A stretch of DNA of 64,000 nt from Pedobacter duraquae (GCF_004362245.1 NZ_SNWM01000008.1:1-64000); one strand, 5' to 3'. Positions 9,293 to 18,924 are shown, numbered from the stretch's first letter. The notes: generated from the sequence alone by a model not told the origin. A program made the numbers and translations.

Positions 9293-10554
9293 AAAAGGCT
9301 CTAGTCATCGGCTCCGGAATATCAGGATTAAGTGTTTCCAGGATGTTGTCTCCTGATTTCGAGGTGGAAATTTTAGAAAAATCTGACAAGATCGGTGGTC
9401 TGATCAAATGTGAAAGAATTGATGGTAATCTTTTCCACCGTGTTGGAGGCCATGTATTTAACAGTAGAAATACTGCGGTGTTGGATTGGTTTTGGAAACA
9501 TTTTGATCAGGAGCATGAATTTCTTAAAGCGGTCAGAAATGCCAAAATTTTAATGAATGATGATCTTATTGGTTATCCCTTAGAAAACTACTTATACCAA
9601 CTTCCAGAAGAGAAGTCAAAATCAGTAATTTCTGAATTACTTGATATGTTAACCAAAGAAAAAAAGGAAATTCATGAATATGATAACTTTAGGGATTTTT
9701 TAATAGGCAACTTTGGCGAGAATCTATACAATTTATATTTCGGTCCATACAACTCCAAAATTTGGAACACTGATATAAGCAAGGTACCGTTAGAATGGCT
9801 AGACGGTAAATTACCAATGCCAGAAATCAAAGAGGTTATTTTAAGTAATATCTACAAGAAAGAAGAGTCTACAATGGTACACGCTACTTTCTTTTATCCA
9901 AAGCGTGATGGGTCTCAGTTTATTGTAAACAGACTGGCAGAAGGCTTAAACATTCGCACTTCCTATCAAGTTTCTGAAATTAATTGGGTAGATGGGAAAT
10001 TAGTTATTAATAATAGTTTGGATGCTGATATATTGATTTACTGCGGGGATGTAAGGATGCTATCCTCCATTATAAAAATTGAGGATGTTGCCCTACATGA
10101 GGCTCTGAAAAGGGTAGTAAATTTGCCTTCTAACGGAACGTCGAATGTCTTGTGTGAAACGGATGATAACAATCTTTCTTGGTTATATCTCCCAGAAGAT
10201 AAATTTAAAGCGCATAGAATAATTTATACTGGTAATTTTAGCGATTCTAACAATGAGGGATCTACTAGAAAAACGTGTGTCGTAGAATTTTCTGGAAAAC
10301 AAGAGGAAGATTTGATGCTTGCTGAATTAAAAGGACTACCCGGAAATCTTAAACCATTAGCTTTCAACTTTGAGCCAAATTCATACATCATTCAGAACAA
10401 AGAAACTAGGTCAGACATTACATCTGTAAAGGAGTTATTATCAAAATATAATATCCACCTACTAGGAAGATTTGCAGAGTGGGAGTATTATAATATGGAT
10501 AAATGCATTGAGGGTGCGATGCAAATACGGGAACAAATTGCAATCGAAAATTAA
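9289..10554 (+). CDS. FAD-dependent UDP-galactopyranose-mutase-like oxidoreductase
   Basis: 421 residues. An N-terminal dinucleotide fold (ALVIGSGISGLSVSRML) is followed by the GG motif (EKSDKIGGLIKCE) and by HRVGGHVFNSRN, which corresponds to the GPHIFHT-type substrate loop of UDP-galactopyranose mutase. IGYPLENYLYQLP and KIWNTDISKVPLEW also look mutase-like. True mutases are about 370-390 residues and have better-conserved Arg and Tyr residues, so this could be a related amine-oxidase-fold enzyme acting on another sugar nucleotide or lipid-linked sugar. It overlaps its upstream neighbour by 4 bases and is tightly coupled to the next gene. Confidence 0.6.
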   Translation: MKKALVIGSGISGLSVSRMLSPDFEVEILEKSDKIGGLIKCERIDGNLFHRVGGHVFNSRNTAVLDWFWKHFDQEHEFLKAVRNAKILMNDDLIGYPLENYLYQLPEEKSKSVISELLDMLTKEKKEIHEYDNFRDFLIGNFGENLYNLYFGPYNSKIWNTDISKVPLEWLDGKLPMPEIKEVILSNIYKKEESTMVHATFFYPKRDGSQFIVNRLAEGLNIRTSYQVSEINWVDGKLVINNSLDADILIYCGDVRMLSSIIKIEDVALHEALKRVVNLPSNGTSNVLCETDDNNLSWLYLPEDKFKAHRIIYTGNFSDSNNEGSTRKTCVVEFSGKQEEDLMLAELKGLPGNLKPLAFNFEPNSYIIQNKETRSDITSVKELLSKYNIHLLGRFAEWEYYNMDKCIEGAMQIREQIAIEN

Positions 10555-10556
10555 TC

Positions 10557-11588
10557 ATGTCTAATCTCAAGAGTCGCCTTTTATATGTCGATCTATTAAG
10601 GGGCATGGCTATCTTATTGGTGGTAGTTGGACATTTTATTCAAGAAAATAGTGTGCAGTCTGCATCATCCCCGCTATTTGGATGGATTTACGGATTTCAT
10701 ATGCCACTTTTTATGTTTATAAGTGGGTACATGGCATTTAAAACTACAAGGGTTGACAATTTTACTGACTTTCTGAGTTTTTTGAAAAATAGATCATTAG
10801 GGTTATTAGTTCCATATTTCGCATGGCCTCTCATCGTAGACAACTTTTTCTTCACAAGCCACCGCAAGTCCGATCTTCTTGAAGTTGCAGTTGATCTAAC
10901 TCATAAATGGAATCATTTATGGTTTCTTTGGTATTTGTTTTTTTTACTGTTAGCATATGTTGCGTTTTATGCGATTTCTAACTTAATAAATAAAAAGCGG
11001 CTTTTGCTAATGGATATTATTGTGACCAGTTTTATAATGGCTATTCTGGCTGTAATTAAGTTCTTTAGGTTGCCGTTCCCAGCAGATATAGATTCATTTT
11101 TACTATATTTCATATTTTTTTTCACCGGGATATTTATCTCAAAATATCCGCTCCTTAGTGGGTTGATATTAAATAAATTCACGTTCTCTTTGGTGTTATT
11201 GATTTTTTTCGTGTTTTCCGGACGATATAATTATGTTGATACCAGTTCGATGAATAAAGTAATAAAAATGGTAGTTTCAATGACTGCCATTGCTTCGCTA
11301 TATTACCTTGCGAACACGATTGTTCTACATCCCTATGTAGAAAAGTATCTTCGCCTTTGGGGGAGAAATTCTATAGTAATCTATACAACGCATTTTACTA
11401 TGATTAAGTTTTTAGCGGGGTTTACGATAATGAGTAATCTTTTTTTACTGCCAATGGTGTTGATTAGTTTAATTGGATCCATTATTATCATTACAGCTTG
11501 TATGGCTGTCCTATCGCTTGTTGAGCTTAATCCTTTGTTGAATCTGATTTTATATGGTCACAGAGACAAAAAGGCAAAAAAAGCCTAA
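10557..11588 (+). CDS. Acyltransferase 3 family membrane protein
   Basis: 343 residues with about ten membrane helices. The N-terminus (LYVDLLRGMAILLVVVGHFIQ) carries the family's Arg and the His at the end of helix 1; FGWIYGFHMPLFMFISGYMAF is the second conserved block. It sits in the operon between the mutase-like flavoprotein and the flippase, so it most likely acylates the lipid-linked repeat unit, either before export or on the periplasmic face. It is the third acyltransferase-3 gene in the locus. Confidence 0.88.
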   Translation: MSNLKSRLLYVDLLRGMAILLVVVGHFIQENSVQSASSPLFGWIYGFHMPLFMFISGYMAFKTTRVDNFTDFLSFLKNRSLGLLVPYFAWPLIVDNFFFTSHRKSDLLEVAVDLTHKWNHLWFLWYLFFLLLAYVAFYAISNLINKKRLLLMDIIVTSFIMAILAVIKFFRLPFPADIDSFLLYFIFFFTGIFISKYPLLSGLILNKFTFSLVLLIFFVFSGRYNYVDTSSMNKVIKMVVSMTAIASLYYLANTIVLHPYVEKYLRLWGRNSIVIYTTHFTMIKFLAGFTIMSNLFLLPMVLISLIGSIIIITACMAVLSLVELNPLLNLILYGHRDKKAKKA

Positions 11589-11639
11589 TTGCATTTTAGC
11601 ATAAGCAAAGTAATAACTTAAAGTAAAAGGATTTATAAG

Positions 11640-13181
11640 ATGACAAAAGTTGACAAGAAAATAGGCAGCAGGAAGGCCGCTACTATCTGGAATTTTTTCT
11701 TTTTAAACATCAGATTTGTCGTTTCGATGATTAATGGTGTATTAATTATACCGCTATACCTTCATTATATCGACACAGCAATTTATGGGGCATGGCTGGC
11801 CACGGGGAACATATTATCGTGGATTACAATAGTAGATCCAGGCGTTGGAGGTGTGCTGCTTCAGAAAGTTGGCTACGCTATTGGTAAGGAGGATAAAGAT
11901 GATATAGGGAAAGTAATTACTTCCGGTACGCTGATATCGTTAGCTTTATTTATTGTGTGTATAGCCGTTGGTTATATTACCTCATTCTTTATTGGGGGTA
12001 TAGCAAATATTAACGTGCAATACCGTTCTGAGGTAATAGACGCATTTAGGATTGGGGTTTGGGGTACAGCATTTTCATTGCTATCGAATACTTTTACCAA
12101 TTTTGTTTTAGCCTACCAGAAGACGAAGTTACATGGGATGTTTGTTAATAGTATAATGGGATTATCGATAATCGTGACTGTAGTTTTATTGTTTAACGGG
12201 TTTGGTATCCGAGCATTGGCTTATAATATGCTCTTTACTGGCTTTTCTACCTTGTTATATTCTGTAATAATGTCTGTGATGTTAATTAAACAGAATGATA
12301 TACAACTCAGTTTTCAACTTCCATATTTAAAATCTTTTTCGAAAATATTTGCATATACTTTTTCCAGCCGACTTTTCGATACTATTGCCTCTAATATAGA
12401 TTTAGTTTTGGTATCCCGTTACTTAGGACCCCATTTCGTGACAGCACTAGATTTATCAAGACGTCCGGTAAAAATTGTCACTGGACTTGCTAATAATGTA
12501 TCGATCTCTATGCTCCCTGCATTGTCACATTTATTCGGAACTGACGACAAGGACAGGATCCGAGCAATTACCATACGAATATGGAGAATCATCCTTTGGT
12601 TATCAGGTTTAATCATCGGCGGCTTTGTTTTGTTTAATCACAGTTTCATGATCAACTGGGTAGGGAAAGAATTTTGGATTGGCACATTAAACAATAATCT
12701 ATTGTGTATTTCTTTCTTCATTTTGAGTATAGGTTATAATTTGTCAAATATTACTTACTCGATGGGGGACATAAAAAATAACAGTTTAATTAACGTGGTT
12801 AGGAATTGTTTGTACTTAGTTTTGTTATATCTCTTGACAAAAATCCTAGGACTAACTGGAGTTATACTAGCCTTCACACTACCCATTTTTATCTTGATCG
12901 GCTATTACCCCCGTAAACTATTTGCAAAGGCAGAATATACTAAATCAGATATCAGAAGTATACTTTTGGATACAGGAGTTGTAAGCGGCATATTATTATG
13001 CTGCGTTTTGATAACTTGTTTCTTTCCCTTTGTTAGTTCATTCGTTTGGCTGGTAGTTGGGGCGGCATTGTTTGTAATAGGATACGTTTCTTTATTAATT
13101 ATTCTAAGTTCGAATTTCAGAGTGGAGATTAAATACCTGCAAAAGTTTATTCCCTCAAAAAGACTAGCACCTAATGTTTAA
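11640..13181 (+). CDS. wzx: Wzx-type oligosaccharide flippase (MOP superfamily)
   Basis: 513 residues with about 12-14 hydrophobic segments evenly spaced and few soluble loops. The start (KAATIWNFFFLNIRFVVSMINGVLIIPLYL split by a short polar stretch) and LHYIDTAIYGAWLATGNIL match the PST/MOP flippase N-terminus. It would move the undecaprenyl-linked repeat unit across the inner membrane. Sequence conservation among flippases is low, so the call rests on topology, length and the position between transferases and the polymerase gene. Confidence 0.85.
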   Translation: MTKVDKKIGSRKAATIWNFFFLNIRFVVSMINGVLIIPLYLHYIDTAIYGAWLATGNILSWITIVDPGVGGVLLQKVGYAIGKEDKDDIGKVITSGTLISLALFIVCIAVGYITSFFIGGIANINVQYRSEVIDAFRIGVWGTAFSLLSNTFTNFVLAYQKTKLHGMFVNSIMGLSIIVTVVLLFNGFGIRALAYNMLFTGFSTLLYSVIMSVMLIKQNDIQLSFQLPYLKSFSKIFAYTFSSRLFDTIASNIDLVLVSRYLGPHFVTALDLSRRPVKIVTGLANNVSISMLPALSHLFGTDDKDRIRAITIRIWRIILWLSGLIIGGFVLFNHSFMINWVGKEFWIGTLNNNLLCISFFILSIGYNLSNITYSMGDIKNNSLINVVRNCLYLVLLYLLTKILGLTGVILAFTLPIFILIGYYPRKLFAKAEYTKSDIRSILLDTGVVSGILLCCVLITCFFPFVSSFVWLVVGAALFVIGYVSLLIILSSNFRVEIKYLQKFIPSKRLAPNV

Positions 13182-13192
13182 CATCAATCAAT

Positions 13193-13735
13193 ATGGGCAA
13201 CAATAATCTAGGAATAGAATTTTACAATTTGCGACATACCTCTTTACCGACACTGCCCGGTAACGTAAGATTGCTTTTGAAATTTTATTCACTTCCATTT
13301 GTTAACAAATTAGGATGGCTAAAAAAAACAATTTGCAAAAAACTTAATATTCCATTATCAACTCAGATGGGGCAAGGTTTTTACTGTACAAGCGGTAAAC
13401 TCAATTTAGGAGAGAACGTGTCTTTCGCAGATACGTTCATTTTAGATTACGCAACTGTTACAATAGGAAAAAATGTGTCTTTTTCGTATCGAAATATGAT
13501 AATTACATCTACACATAATCTTGATGATTTTAGTGAGGTAATTGCCAAACCAGTTGTAATTGGAGATTATGTATGGATCACAACGAACGTTACCATTTTA
13601 CCTGGTGTTACTATAGGAAGTAATACTGTAATAGGTGCCGGTAGTGTAGTAACCAAAGACATCCCATCCGGAGTTTTCGCTGTAGGAAATCCTTGCAAGG
13701 TTGTTAAAGAAATTGAGTTTAGAAAAAATGGGTAA
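13193..13735 (+). CDS. Left-handed beta-helix O-acetyltransferase
   Basis: 180 residues. The C-terminal half shows hexapeptide repeats (VTIGKNVSF, VVIGDYVWITTNVTILPGVTIG split over repeats, NTVIGAGSVVTKDIPSG, AVGNPCKVV), the pattern of WbbJ/maa/NodL-like acetyltransferases. The His used in catalysis is probably in TSTHNLDDF. Cytoplasmic, acetyl-CoA dependent; the acceptor is probably a sugar of the repeat unit. It follows the flippase by 11 bases. Confidence 0.87.
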   Translation: MGNNNLGIEFYNLRHTSLPTLPGNVRLLLKFYSLPFVNKLGWLKKTICKKLNIPLSTQMGQGFYCTSGKLNLGENVSFADTFILDYATVTIGKNVSFSYRNMIITSTHNLDDFSEVIAKPVVIGDYVWITTNVTILPGVTIGSNTVIGAGSVVTKDIPSGVFAVGNPCKVVKEIEFRKNG

Positions 13736-13874
13736 TTTGATAAAGGCTTGCGATTATTACCGAGTTGATGACTCAAGGCTGCCAATAAATAGATTAATTT
13801 ACGTATTTTGTGGCATTAAAGTTAGTCACAGTTTAAATGTTGAGAATTATTTTAAAATTGAGCTATTTTGTTAG
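13728..13874 (+). CDS. Small 48-residue frame, possible gene remnant
   Basis: An ATG at 13728 overlaps the end of the acetyltransferase gene by 8 bases and opens a 48-codon frame ending at 13874 (begins MGNLIKACDYYRVDD, ends VENYFKIELFC). The overlap style matches neighbouring genes of the operon, and the basic-aromatic composition resembles the start of a beta-helix acetyltransferase, but nothing conserved follows. It may be the 5-prime remnant of a lost gene, or chance. The remaining bases to 13980 show nothing clear. Confidence 0.3.
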   Translation: MGNLIKACDYYRVDDSRLPINRLIYVFCGIKVSHSLNVENYFKIELFC

Positions 13875-13980
13875 CGAGATGTTAAGTTTAAGTATTCTCT
13901 GGGTTATCTTTTAAAGTATTATCTAACTTTCACGGACATTAATCATTAAATTTTAAAAAGATAAATTGAAAAAATAACTA

Positions 13981-14820
13981 ATGGACGACCAAACTAAGAA
14001 TTTCGCTATTCTAGTGAACACCACAGATAGTTTCGAAGATTGCTGGTTACCCTTTTTTACTTTATTCAAAAAATACTGGCCTAATTATCAGGGCAAGATT
14101 TATTTGAATACGGAAACTAAGGTGTTTACATTTCCTGGGCTTGACATTGTCAGTATTCAAAATGATAAGATAAATAAAGGATATCGCCCAAGCTGGAGCG
14201 AATGCTTGAAGCGGGCACTCGACTTTATTCCAAACGAGGTTGTACTTTATTTGCAAGAAGACTATTTTCTAAAAGAAGAGGTAAATAATGACGTAGTTGA
14301 AGAATTTGGTGAAATGATACGGAAAACGCCGATTGATGTTATTCATCTTATTGATGCTTGCAGCAATGGTCCATTCTTAAAGTCTGAGGAATACCCCAAC
14401 CTATTGGAATTTAGTCAAAAAGCTAGTGATAGAATAAGTTGCCAGGCTGCATTGTGGAAAAAAGACGTGTTAAAATATTATCTTCTGGATGATGAATCTG
14501 GCTGGCAGTTTGAGACCTACGGTACAAAACGGGCTCATTTCGTAAAGCATAAAATATTCAAGATAAACAAGGATTTTTTTGGATTCCAAAGAAATCAGGC
14601 AGTGCCGTATGTTTTGACTGGTGTTATTTTAGGTAGATGGAAAAGAGATGTGGTATCTTTATTCGATGAACATAATTTAGTAGTGGATTTTTCTAAACGT
14701 GGATTTCACGAGCCTAGAGTGCCACTGTCCTTTCCGACTCGTTTGAAAAATAAAATTAAAAGAGCTCCAAAAGGAATCAAAAACAGGATAAAAATCCTTA
14801 ACATCATTCTGAATAAATAG
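13981..14820 (+). CDS. Putative GT-A-like glycosyltransferase, family not recognised
   Basis: 279 residues, no signal peptide. The N-terminus alternates strands and helices (FAILVNTTDSFEDCWLPFF), and an acidic motif (EVVLYLQEDYFLKEE, near residue 90) resembles the DxD-type metal site of GT-A enzymes. Position inside a transferase block supports a sugar-transfer role. A basic C-terminal tail (KNKIKRAPKGIKNRIK) may bind the membrane. I do not recognise a named family, so the function is inferred from motif shape and context. Confidence 0.5.
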   Translation: MDDQTKNFAILVNTTDSFEDCWLPFFTLFKKYWPNYQGKIYLNTETKVFTFPGLDIVSIQNDKINKGYRPSWSECLKRALDFIPNEVVLYLQEDYFLKEEVNNDVVEEFGEMIRKTPIDVIHLIDACSNGPFLKSEEYPNLLEFSQKASDRISCQAALWKKDVLKYYLLDDESGWQFETYGTKRAHFVKHKIFKINKDFFGFQRNQAVPYVLTGVILGRWKRDVVSLFDEHNLVVDFSKRGFHEPRVPLSFPTRLKNKIKRAPKGIKNRIKILNIILNK

Positions 14821-14934
14821 TAGTTTAAAACATCATTCTAAATGTCAGATGTTTGATTTTGTTGAGGTATTTTAATATACAAGTTAGTATCATTATTTTC
14901 AAGATGATGTCTAATCTTGCATCAAGGTAATTTT

Positions 14935-16158
14935 ATGAAAAAAAAGATTGTTTTTATTCTAGGGTCATATCCAGTAATATCACAGCCGTTTCTATATAAT
15001 CAAATATTGGAGGTAGCGACTAATGAAAGTTATGAGGTCAAAATCATTGTTTTCAATCGGACCGGAGAGCAGATTCACAAGGCTTACGAAGCTTTAAATG
15101 ATCTTGTTCATGAAATCATATTACCTAGTCGTTTAACTTTAGTAAACCGTGTGAAATCTGGTGTAAATTCATTTTTCGGATTATTATTTCACAATCCGAT
15201 ATCTCTTTTAAAATCCTTTAATTTCGTAAAGTTTGGCAGAAATTCTGTGAACCTAAATTACCTGGTCCTAGCAAATGGGATGAAAGAAGTTCATGCAGAC
15301 ATTTTTCATTGCCATTTTGGGCCAAATGCGCGGATTATTGCGGATTTGAAAGATATAGGTGTTATTAACGGTAAGCTGCTGGCATCATTTCATGGAGCAG
15401 ATATTACAGTTTATCCGAGGAAATTTGGTGAGAATTATTATGCTAGACTATATCGGTCATTCGATTTATTCACTGGAAATTCAGGGTTCATAATCGATAA
15501 GATGCTTGCAAATGGATGTCCGAAAGAACGTACTTTTAAGATTCCCGAGTGTTTGAATGTGTCAAAATTCAAATTTCGAACAATTGCTCCTTCCAGAACG
15601 GTATTTAAGATGTTGACTGTCGGCCGTTTTGTTGAAAAGAAAGGATACCAATATTCTTTAAAAGCAGCTCATCTTTTTCTTCAAAATAATATTCCATTTG
15701 AATATCATGTTGTTGGAGATGGTCCATTAAGAATGGAGATGGTAGAGTTCGCTAAAACATTGGGACTTGAAAACCATGTGATATTTCATGGCGCTATGAA
15801 ACAAGAGGATCTCGTTGATCTGTACAATACTGTCCATGTTTTTATGTTGCCGAGTGTAACCGCTGCTGACGGAGATACAGAAGGACAGGGTTTAGTTCTT
15901 CAGGAAGCGCAGGCCATAGGCTTGCCGGTATTAGCCACTCTTCACAATGGATTTCCCGATAGTATTTTAGATGGGGAAACAGGTTATCTGGTGCCGGAGA
16001 AAGACTCAGACTCTCTGTATGATAAGTTAACTGCATTCAGTACGGATGTAGATCTTTGTAATAGAATGGGCATAAAAGGCCGATCTTTCGTTGAACAGAA
16101 TTTTGATTCTGCGATCGTAGTAAAAGACCTTATCAAGTTGTACGATAGATTATTATAG
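14935..16158 (+). CDS. Glycosyltransferase family 4 (WcaL/AmsK-like)
   Basis: About 407 residues, GT-B fold. The C-terminal domain shows LTVGRFVEKKGYQYSLKAA, HVVGDGPLR, and the EX7E region GDTEGQGLVLQEAQAIGLP, closely resembling the colanic-acid-type transferase WcaL/AmsK (SVTAADGDxEG). The N-terminal half has HCHFGPNAR and ASFHGADI, which line the acceptor side. I chose the ATG at 14935, preceded by AAGG at good distance, over an in-frame TTG at 14917. It uses a nucleotide sugar to extend the lipid-linked oligosaccharide on the cytoplasmic face. Confidence 0.9.
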   Translation: MKKKIVFILGSYPVISQPFLYNQILEVATNESYEVKIIVFNRTGEQIHKAYEALNDLVHEIILPSRLTLVNRVKSGVNSFFGLLFHNPISLLKSFNFVKFGRNSVNLNYLVLANGMKEVHADIFHCHFGPNARIIADLKDIGVINGKLLASFHGADITVYPRKFGENYYARLYRSFDLFTGNSGFIIDKMLANGCPKERTFKIPECLNVSKFKFRTIAPSRTVFKMLTVGRFVEKKGYQYSLKAAHLFLQNNIPFEYHVVGDGPLRMEMVEFAKTLGLENHVIFHGAMKQEDLVDLYNTVHVFMLPSVTAADGDTEGQGLVLQEAQAIGLPVLATLHNGFPDSILDGETGYLVPEKDSDSLYDKLTAFSTDVDLCNRMGIKGRSFVEQNFDSAIVVKDLIKLYDRLL

Positions 16159-16166
16159 AGTAAGCT

Positions 16167-17126
16167 ATGAAAAATATTTTCGATCTTTATAAGGGCGTTA
16201 TTGGCGCAGACAAGCTGTTTGGTAGATCTGCCGATAATGTTCAAATATCTGGCCAAGCAGCGCCCGATTTAATCCGGAATAAAATTTTGGAAGGTAAGCC
16301 GTTGATGATCGCTAGATTTGGAGCAACAGAGTTAAATTGTATACTGAATTATTATTTCATTAACCGAGGCCTTTTGGGTAATTTGAAAAACCTTGCTAGC
16401 GGAATACCTTATTTTTTAAAGTTAAAAGAAGGGGTATTAAGAAATATGAATGTTTATTCTGGATTTTTTCCCCCTACGACATCCAATATCGCGCGTTACT
16501 GTGAACTGTCGATAGCGGATTTACCGGATATCGATATCTTGGGGTCATGGATGACACATGAAAAATTCTTGTATCCAATGATGAATCCCAATCATCAAAG
16601 GGTGAGACTTGGTGATTTGACACCGGTAAAGTATCCTGATCAGCCATGGACAACTGCCTTGGAGGGGAAAAGGGTTTTAATTGTGCAGCCTTTTGAAGAG
16701 ACTATAAAAATGCAGTATTTAAAACGGGACCTTTTATTTAAAAATAAAGCATTATTGCCAAATTTCGATCTAATCACTTTGAAAGCAGTCCAGTCAGTTG
16801 CAGGCAACGGGTATGATACTGGATTTAAAGACTGGTTTGAAGCCTTGGAGCACATGAAGGAACAGATTAATAAAATCGAATTTGACATAGCAATTTTAGG
16901 CTGTGGTGCTTATGGCATGCCGCTCGCTGCACATATTAAGCGGCTCGGGAAACAAGCTTTTCACTTAGGAGGAGAAACACAGATTATGTTTGGGATAAAA
17001 GGAAAACGATGGGATGGTGATCCATATAATTACGACAAGTTGTTTTACAATGAGCATTGGGTTAGACCTATGGACATTGATACCCCAAAAAATATTAACA
17101 AGGTTGAAGATGGTTGTTATTGGTAG
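16167..17126 (+). CDS. GT-D-fold-like protein (DUF1792-like)
   Basis: 319 residues. Near residue 48 it reads PLMIARFGATELN, which resembles the RFGDGE-type motif of the GT-D glucosyltransferases (DUF1792). The C-terminal LGCGAYGMPLAAHIKRLGKQ followed by HLGGETQIMFGIKG also matches that fold's nucleotide-sugar region. The expected acid in the middle of the motif is replaced (GAT instead of GDG), while the Glu is kept. Members act as cytoplasmic glycosyltransferases. The next gene starts 3 bases after the stop. Confidence 0.55.
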   Translation: MKNIFDLYKGVIGADKLFGRSADNVQISGQAAPDLIRNKILEGKPLMIARFGATELNCILNYYFINRGLLGNLKNLASGIPYFLKLKEGVLRNMNVYSGFFPPTTSNIARYCELSIADLPDIDILGSWMTHEKFLYPMMNPNHQRVRLGDLTPVKYPDQPWTTALEGKRVLIVQPFEETIKMQYLKRDLLFKNKALLPNFDLITLKAVQSVAGNGYDTGFKDWFEALEHMKEQINKIEFDIAILGCGAYGMPLAAHIKRLGKQAFHLGGETQIMFGIKGKRWDGDPYNYDKLFYNEHWVRPMDIDTPKNINKVEDGCYW

Positions 17127-17128
17127 AT

Positions 17129-18301
17129 ATGCATATAGGTATTGTTAGTCACGTTTCAACAGAACAATTAGCGGATTATTTAGAACTCTCTGGTGGAGAA
17201 CCTTCTGGTACAGATGGGGCAACGGCACCGAATCTTTTAATCATTGAGTTATTAAAATGTGGTCATTCCATTTCTGTATTTAGTCTAACAAAGGACCTGG
17301 AGGAAGGCATGGAATGTGTGGTTCGTGGTGAACAATTGACTATTTACTTTGGAGCTTATCAGAAACGAATAAGACAAAGTGCCTTGAGCTTTTTTAATCA
17401 GGAGCGTAAATTTATAAAAAACAAGATATTACAGGTTAAACCAGAGGTTTTGCATGCACATTGGCAATATGAGTATGCCTGGGCAGCATTAGATACTAAA
17501 ATTCCTACTATTGTCACTTGCAGGGATAGTCCTATCAAAGTTTTCTTATTATATAAAAATCTGTATCGCTTTATTCGCCTTTTAATTGCCTTAATAGTGT
17601 TTAGAAAAAGTACAGTTTTAACAGCAACATCTGCTTATCTTGTTACAGAGTTGAAAAAACTCGGCATCAAAAAGAAAATTCACGTAATCCCAAACTTCGA
17701 ACCGGATTGGCTTTTTGAAAAGGAGATGCATAAGGCAGATTTACAGTCTCCTAAGATTATAATGATCAATAACGGATTTGATGACAGAAAGAATGTAACA
17801 TCGGGCTTGCTCGCTTTTCAGCTGTTTAGAAACAAATATCCTAATGCCGAACTGCATCTGTTTGGTAATGGCTATGATATAGAAGGTGCAGCATATGCTT
17901 GGGCTACATCAAAAAATCTGAATGAAAATGTCTACTACCGCGGTTACATGAGTTTTGTGAATTTGATGGAGGAGTTAAGCTCCTTTACACTGCTAGTTCA
18001 TCCGTCAAGGGAGGAAACTTTTGGAAATATACTTACAGAGAGCATGGCATTAGGTGTACCTGTTATAGGGGGAATAAATAGTGGTTCTGTTCCTTGGGTC
18101 ATAGGTTTAGACCAAACTGGGGGCTTATTGGTAGATATTGAAGATCCTAAAAAGATATTTGAAGGTATGGAACGGATTGTTGAAAATGAAAGCAAATACT
18201 CAGATTTCAGAGTGAGTGCACGACGTCAAGCTTTTGATAATTTTTCAGCGCATAATGTAGTAAATTTGTATAGTGAGTTGTACTTAAATCCTATCGCGTG
18301 A
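17129..18301 (+). CDS. Glycosyltransferase family 4
   Basis: About 390 residues, GT-B fold. The N-terminus (HIGIVSHVSTEQLADYL) and HAHWQYEYAWAAL belong to the acceptor domain. The donor domain has IMINNGFDDRKNVTSGLLAF, ELHLFGNGYD and the EX7E motif PSREETFGNILTESMALG. The ATG at 17129, three bases after the upstream stop, is preferred over a TTG at 17114 that would overlap. It is a cytoplasmic or membrane-associated retaining transferase; donor unknown. Its end overlaps the next gene (GTGA). Confidence 0.9.
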   Translation: MHIGIVSHVSTEQLADYLELSGGEPSGTDGATAPNLLIIELLKCGHSISVFSLTKDLEEGMECVVRGEQLTIYFGAYQKRIRQSALSFFNQERKFIKNKILQVKPEVLHAHWQYEYAWAALDTKIPTIVTCRDSPIKVFLLYKNLYRFIRLLIALIVFRKSTVLTATSAYLVTELKKLGIKKKIHVIPNFEPDWLFEKEMHKADLQSPKIIMINNGFDDRKNVTSGLLAFQLFRNKYPNAELHLFGNGYDIEGAAYAWATSKNLNENVYYRGYMSFVNLMEELSSFTLLVHPSREETFGNILTESMALGVPVIGGINSGSVPWVIGLDQTGGLLVDIEDPKKIFEGMERIVENESKYSDFRVSARRQAFDNFSAHNVVNLYSELYLNPIA

Positions 18302-18924
18302 ACATTCTTTCCTTTATATTTCGCATAATTCGCAAGATCAAAAGAGATATCAGAAGTATAGTTGATAGCCCGCTAACAAAGATCTATTTTAGGGCCAACA
18401 AAGTAAAGTTTAGCAAGGGATTCTTTAGTAAAGGTTTTCCGTATCTGGATATTTGGGAGGGAGGCATTTTTCGTATTGGTGAAAATTTCAAAATGAACAA
18501 CGGCAAGAACAAAAACCCAATTGGTAGGCAACAAACCTGTGTATTCGTAGTTTCTTCTGGAGCAACGTTAATAATTGGAAACAATGTTGGTGTTAGTTCG
18601 GTGGCTATAGTTTGCCATAACAGGATAGTTATTGGCAATAATGTAAAGTTGGGAGGGAATGTAGCAATATATGATACCGACTTCCACAGCCTAGATGCCC
18701 GGTTCAGAAGAGATAGTATTCAAGACAAAAAAAACACTGTGACCAAAGAAGTGATTATTCATGATGATGTTTTTATCGGCGCACACAGTACAATTTTGAA
18801 GGGCGTTACGATTGGGAAAAATTCCATAATAGGAGCTTGCTCTGTAGTTGCAAAAAGTATTCCTGAAAATGAGATCTGGGCCGGAAATCCTGCCAGATTT
18901 ATTAAAAATATTGTGAATGACTAA
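18298..18924 (+). CDS. Left-handed beta-helix acyltransferase
   Basis: 208 residues from a GTG start overlapping the previous stop by 4 bases. Hexapeptide repeats run through the middle and end (ATLIIGNNVGVSSVAIVCHN in two halves, IVIGNNVKLGGNVAIYDTDF, VFIGAHSTILKGVTIG, NSIIGACSVVAKSIPEN, WAGNPARFI). DTDFHSLD contains the probable catalytic His. It is similar in plan to WcaF/WbbJ O-acetyltransferases. With the beta-helix enzyme near 13.4 kb and three membrane acyltransferases, this suggests a heavily O-acylated polymer. Confidence 0.87.
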   Translation: MNILSFIFRIIRKIKRDIRSIVDSPLTKIYFRANKVKFSKGFFSKGFPYLDIWEGGIFRIGENFKMNNGKNKNPIGRQQTCVFVVSSGATLIIGNNVGVSSVAIVCHNRIVIGNNVKLGGNVAIYDTDFHSLDARFRRDSIQDKKNTVTKEVIIHDDVFIGAHSTILKGVTIGKNSIIGACSVVAKSIPENEIWAGNPARFIKNIVND

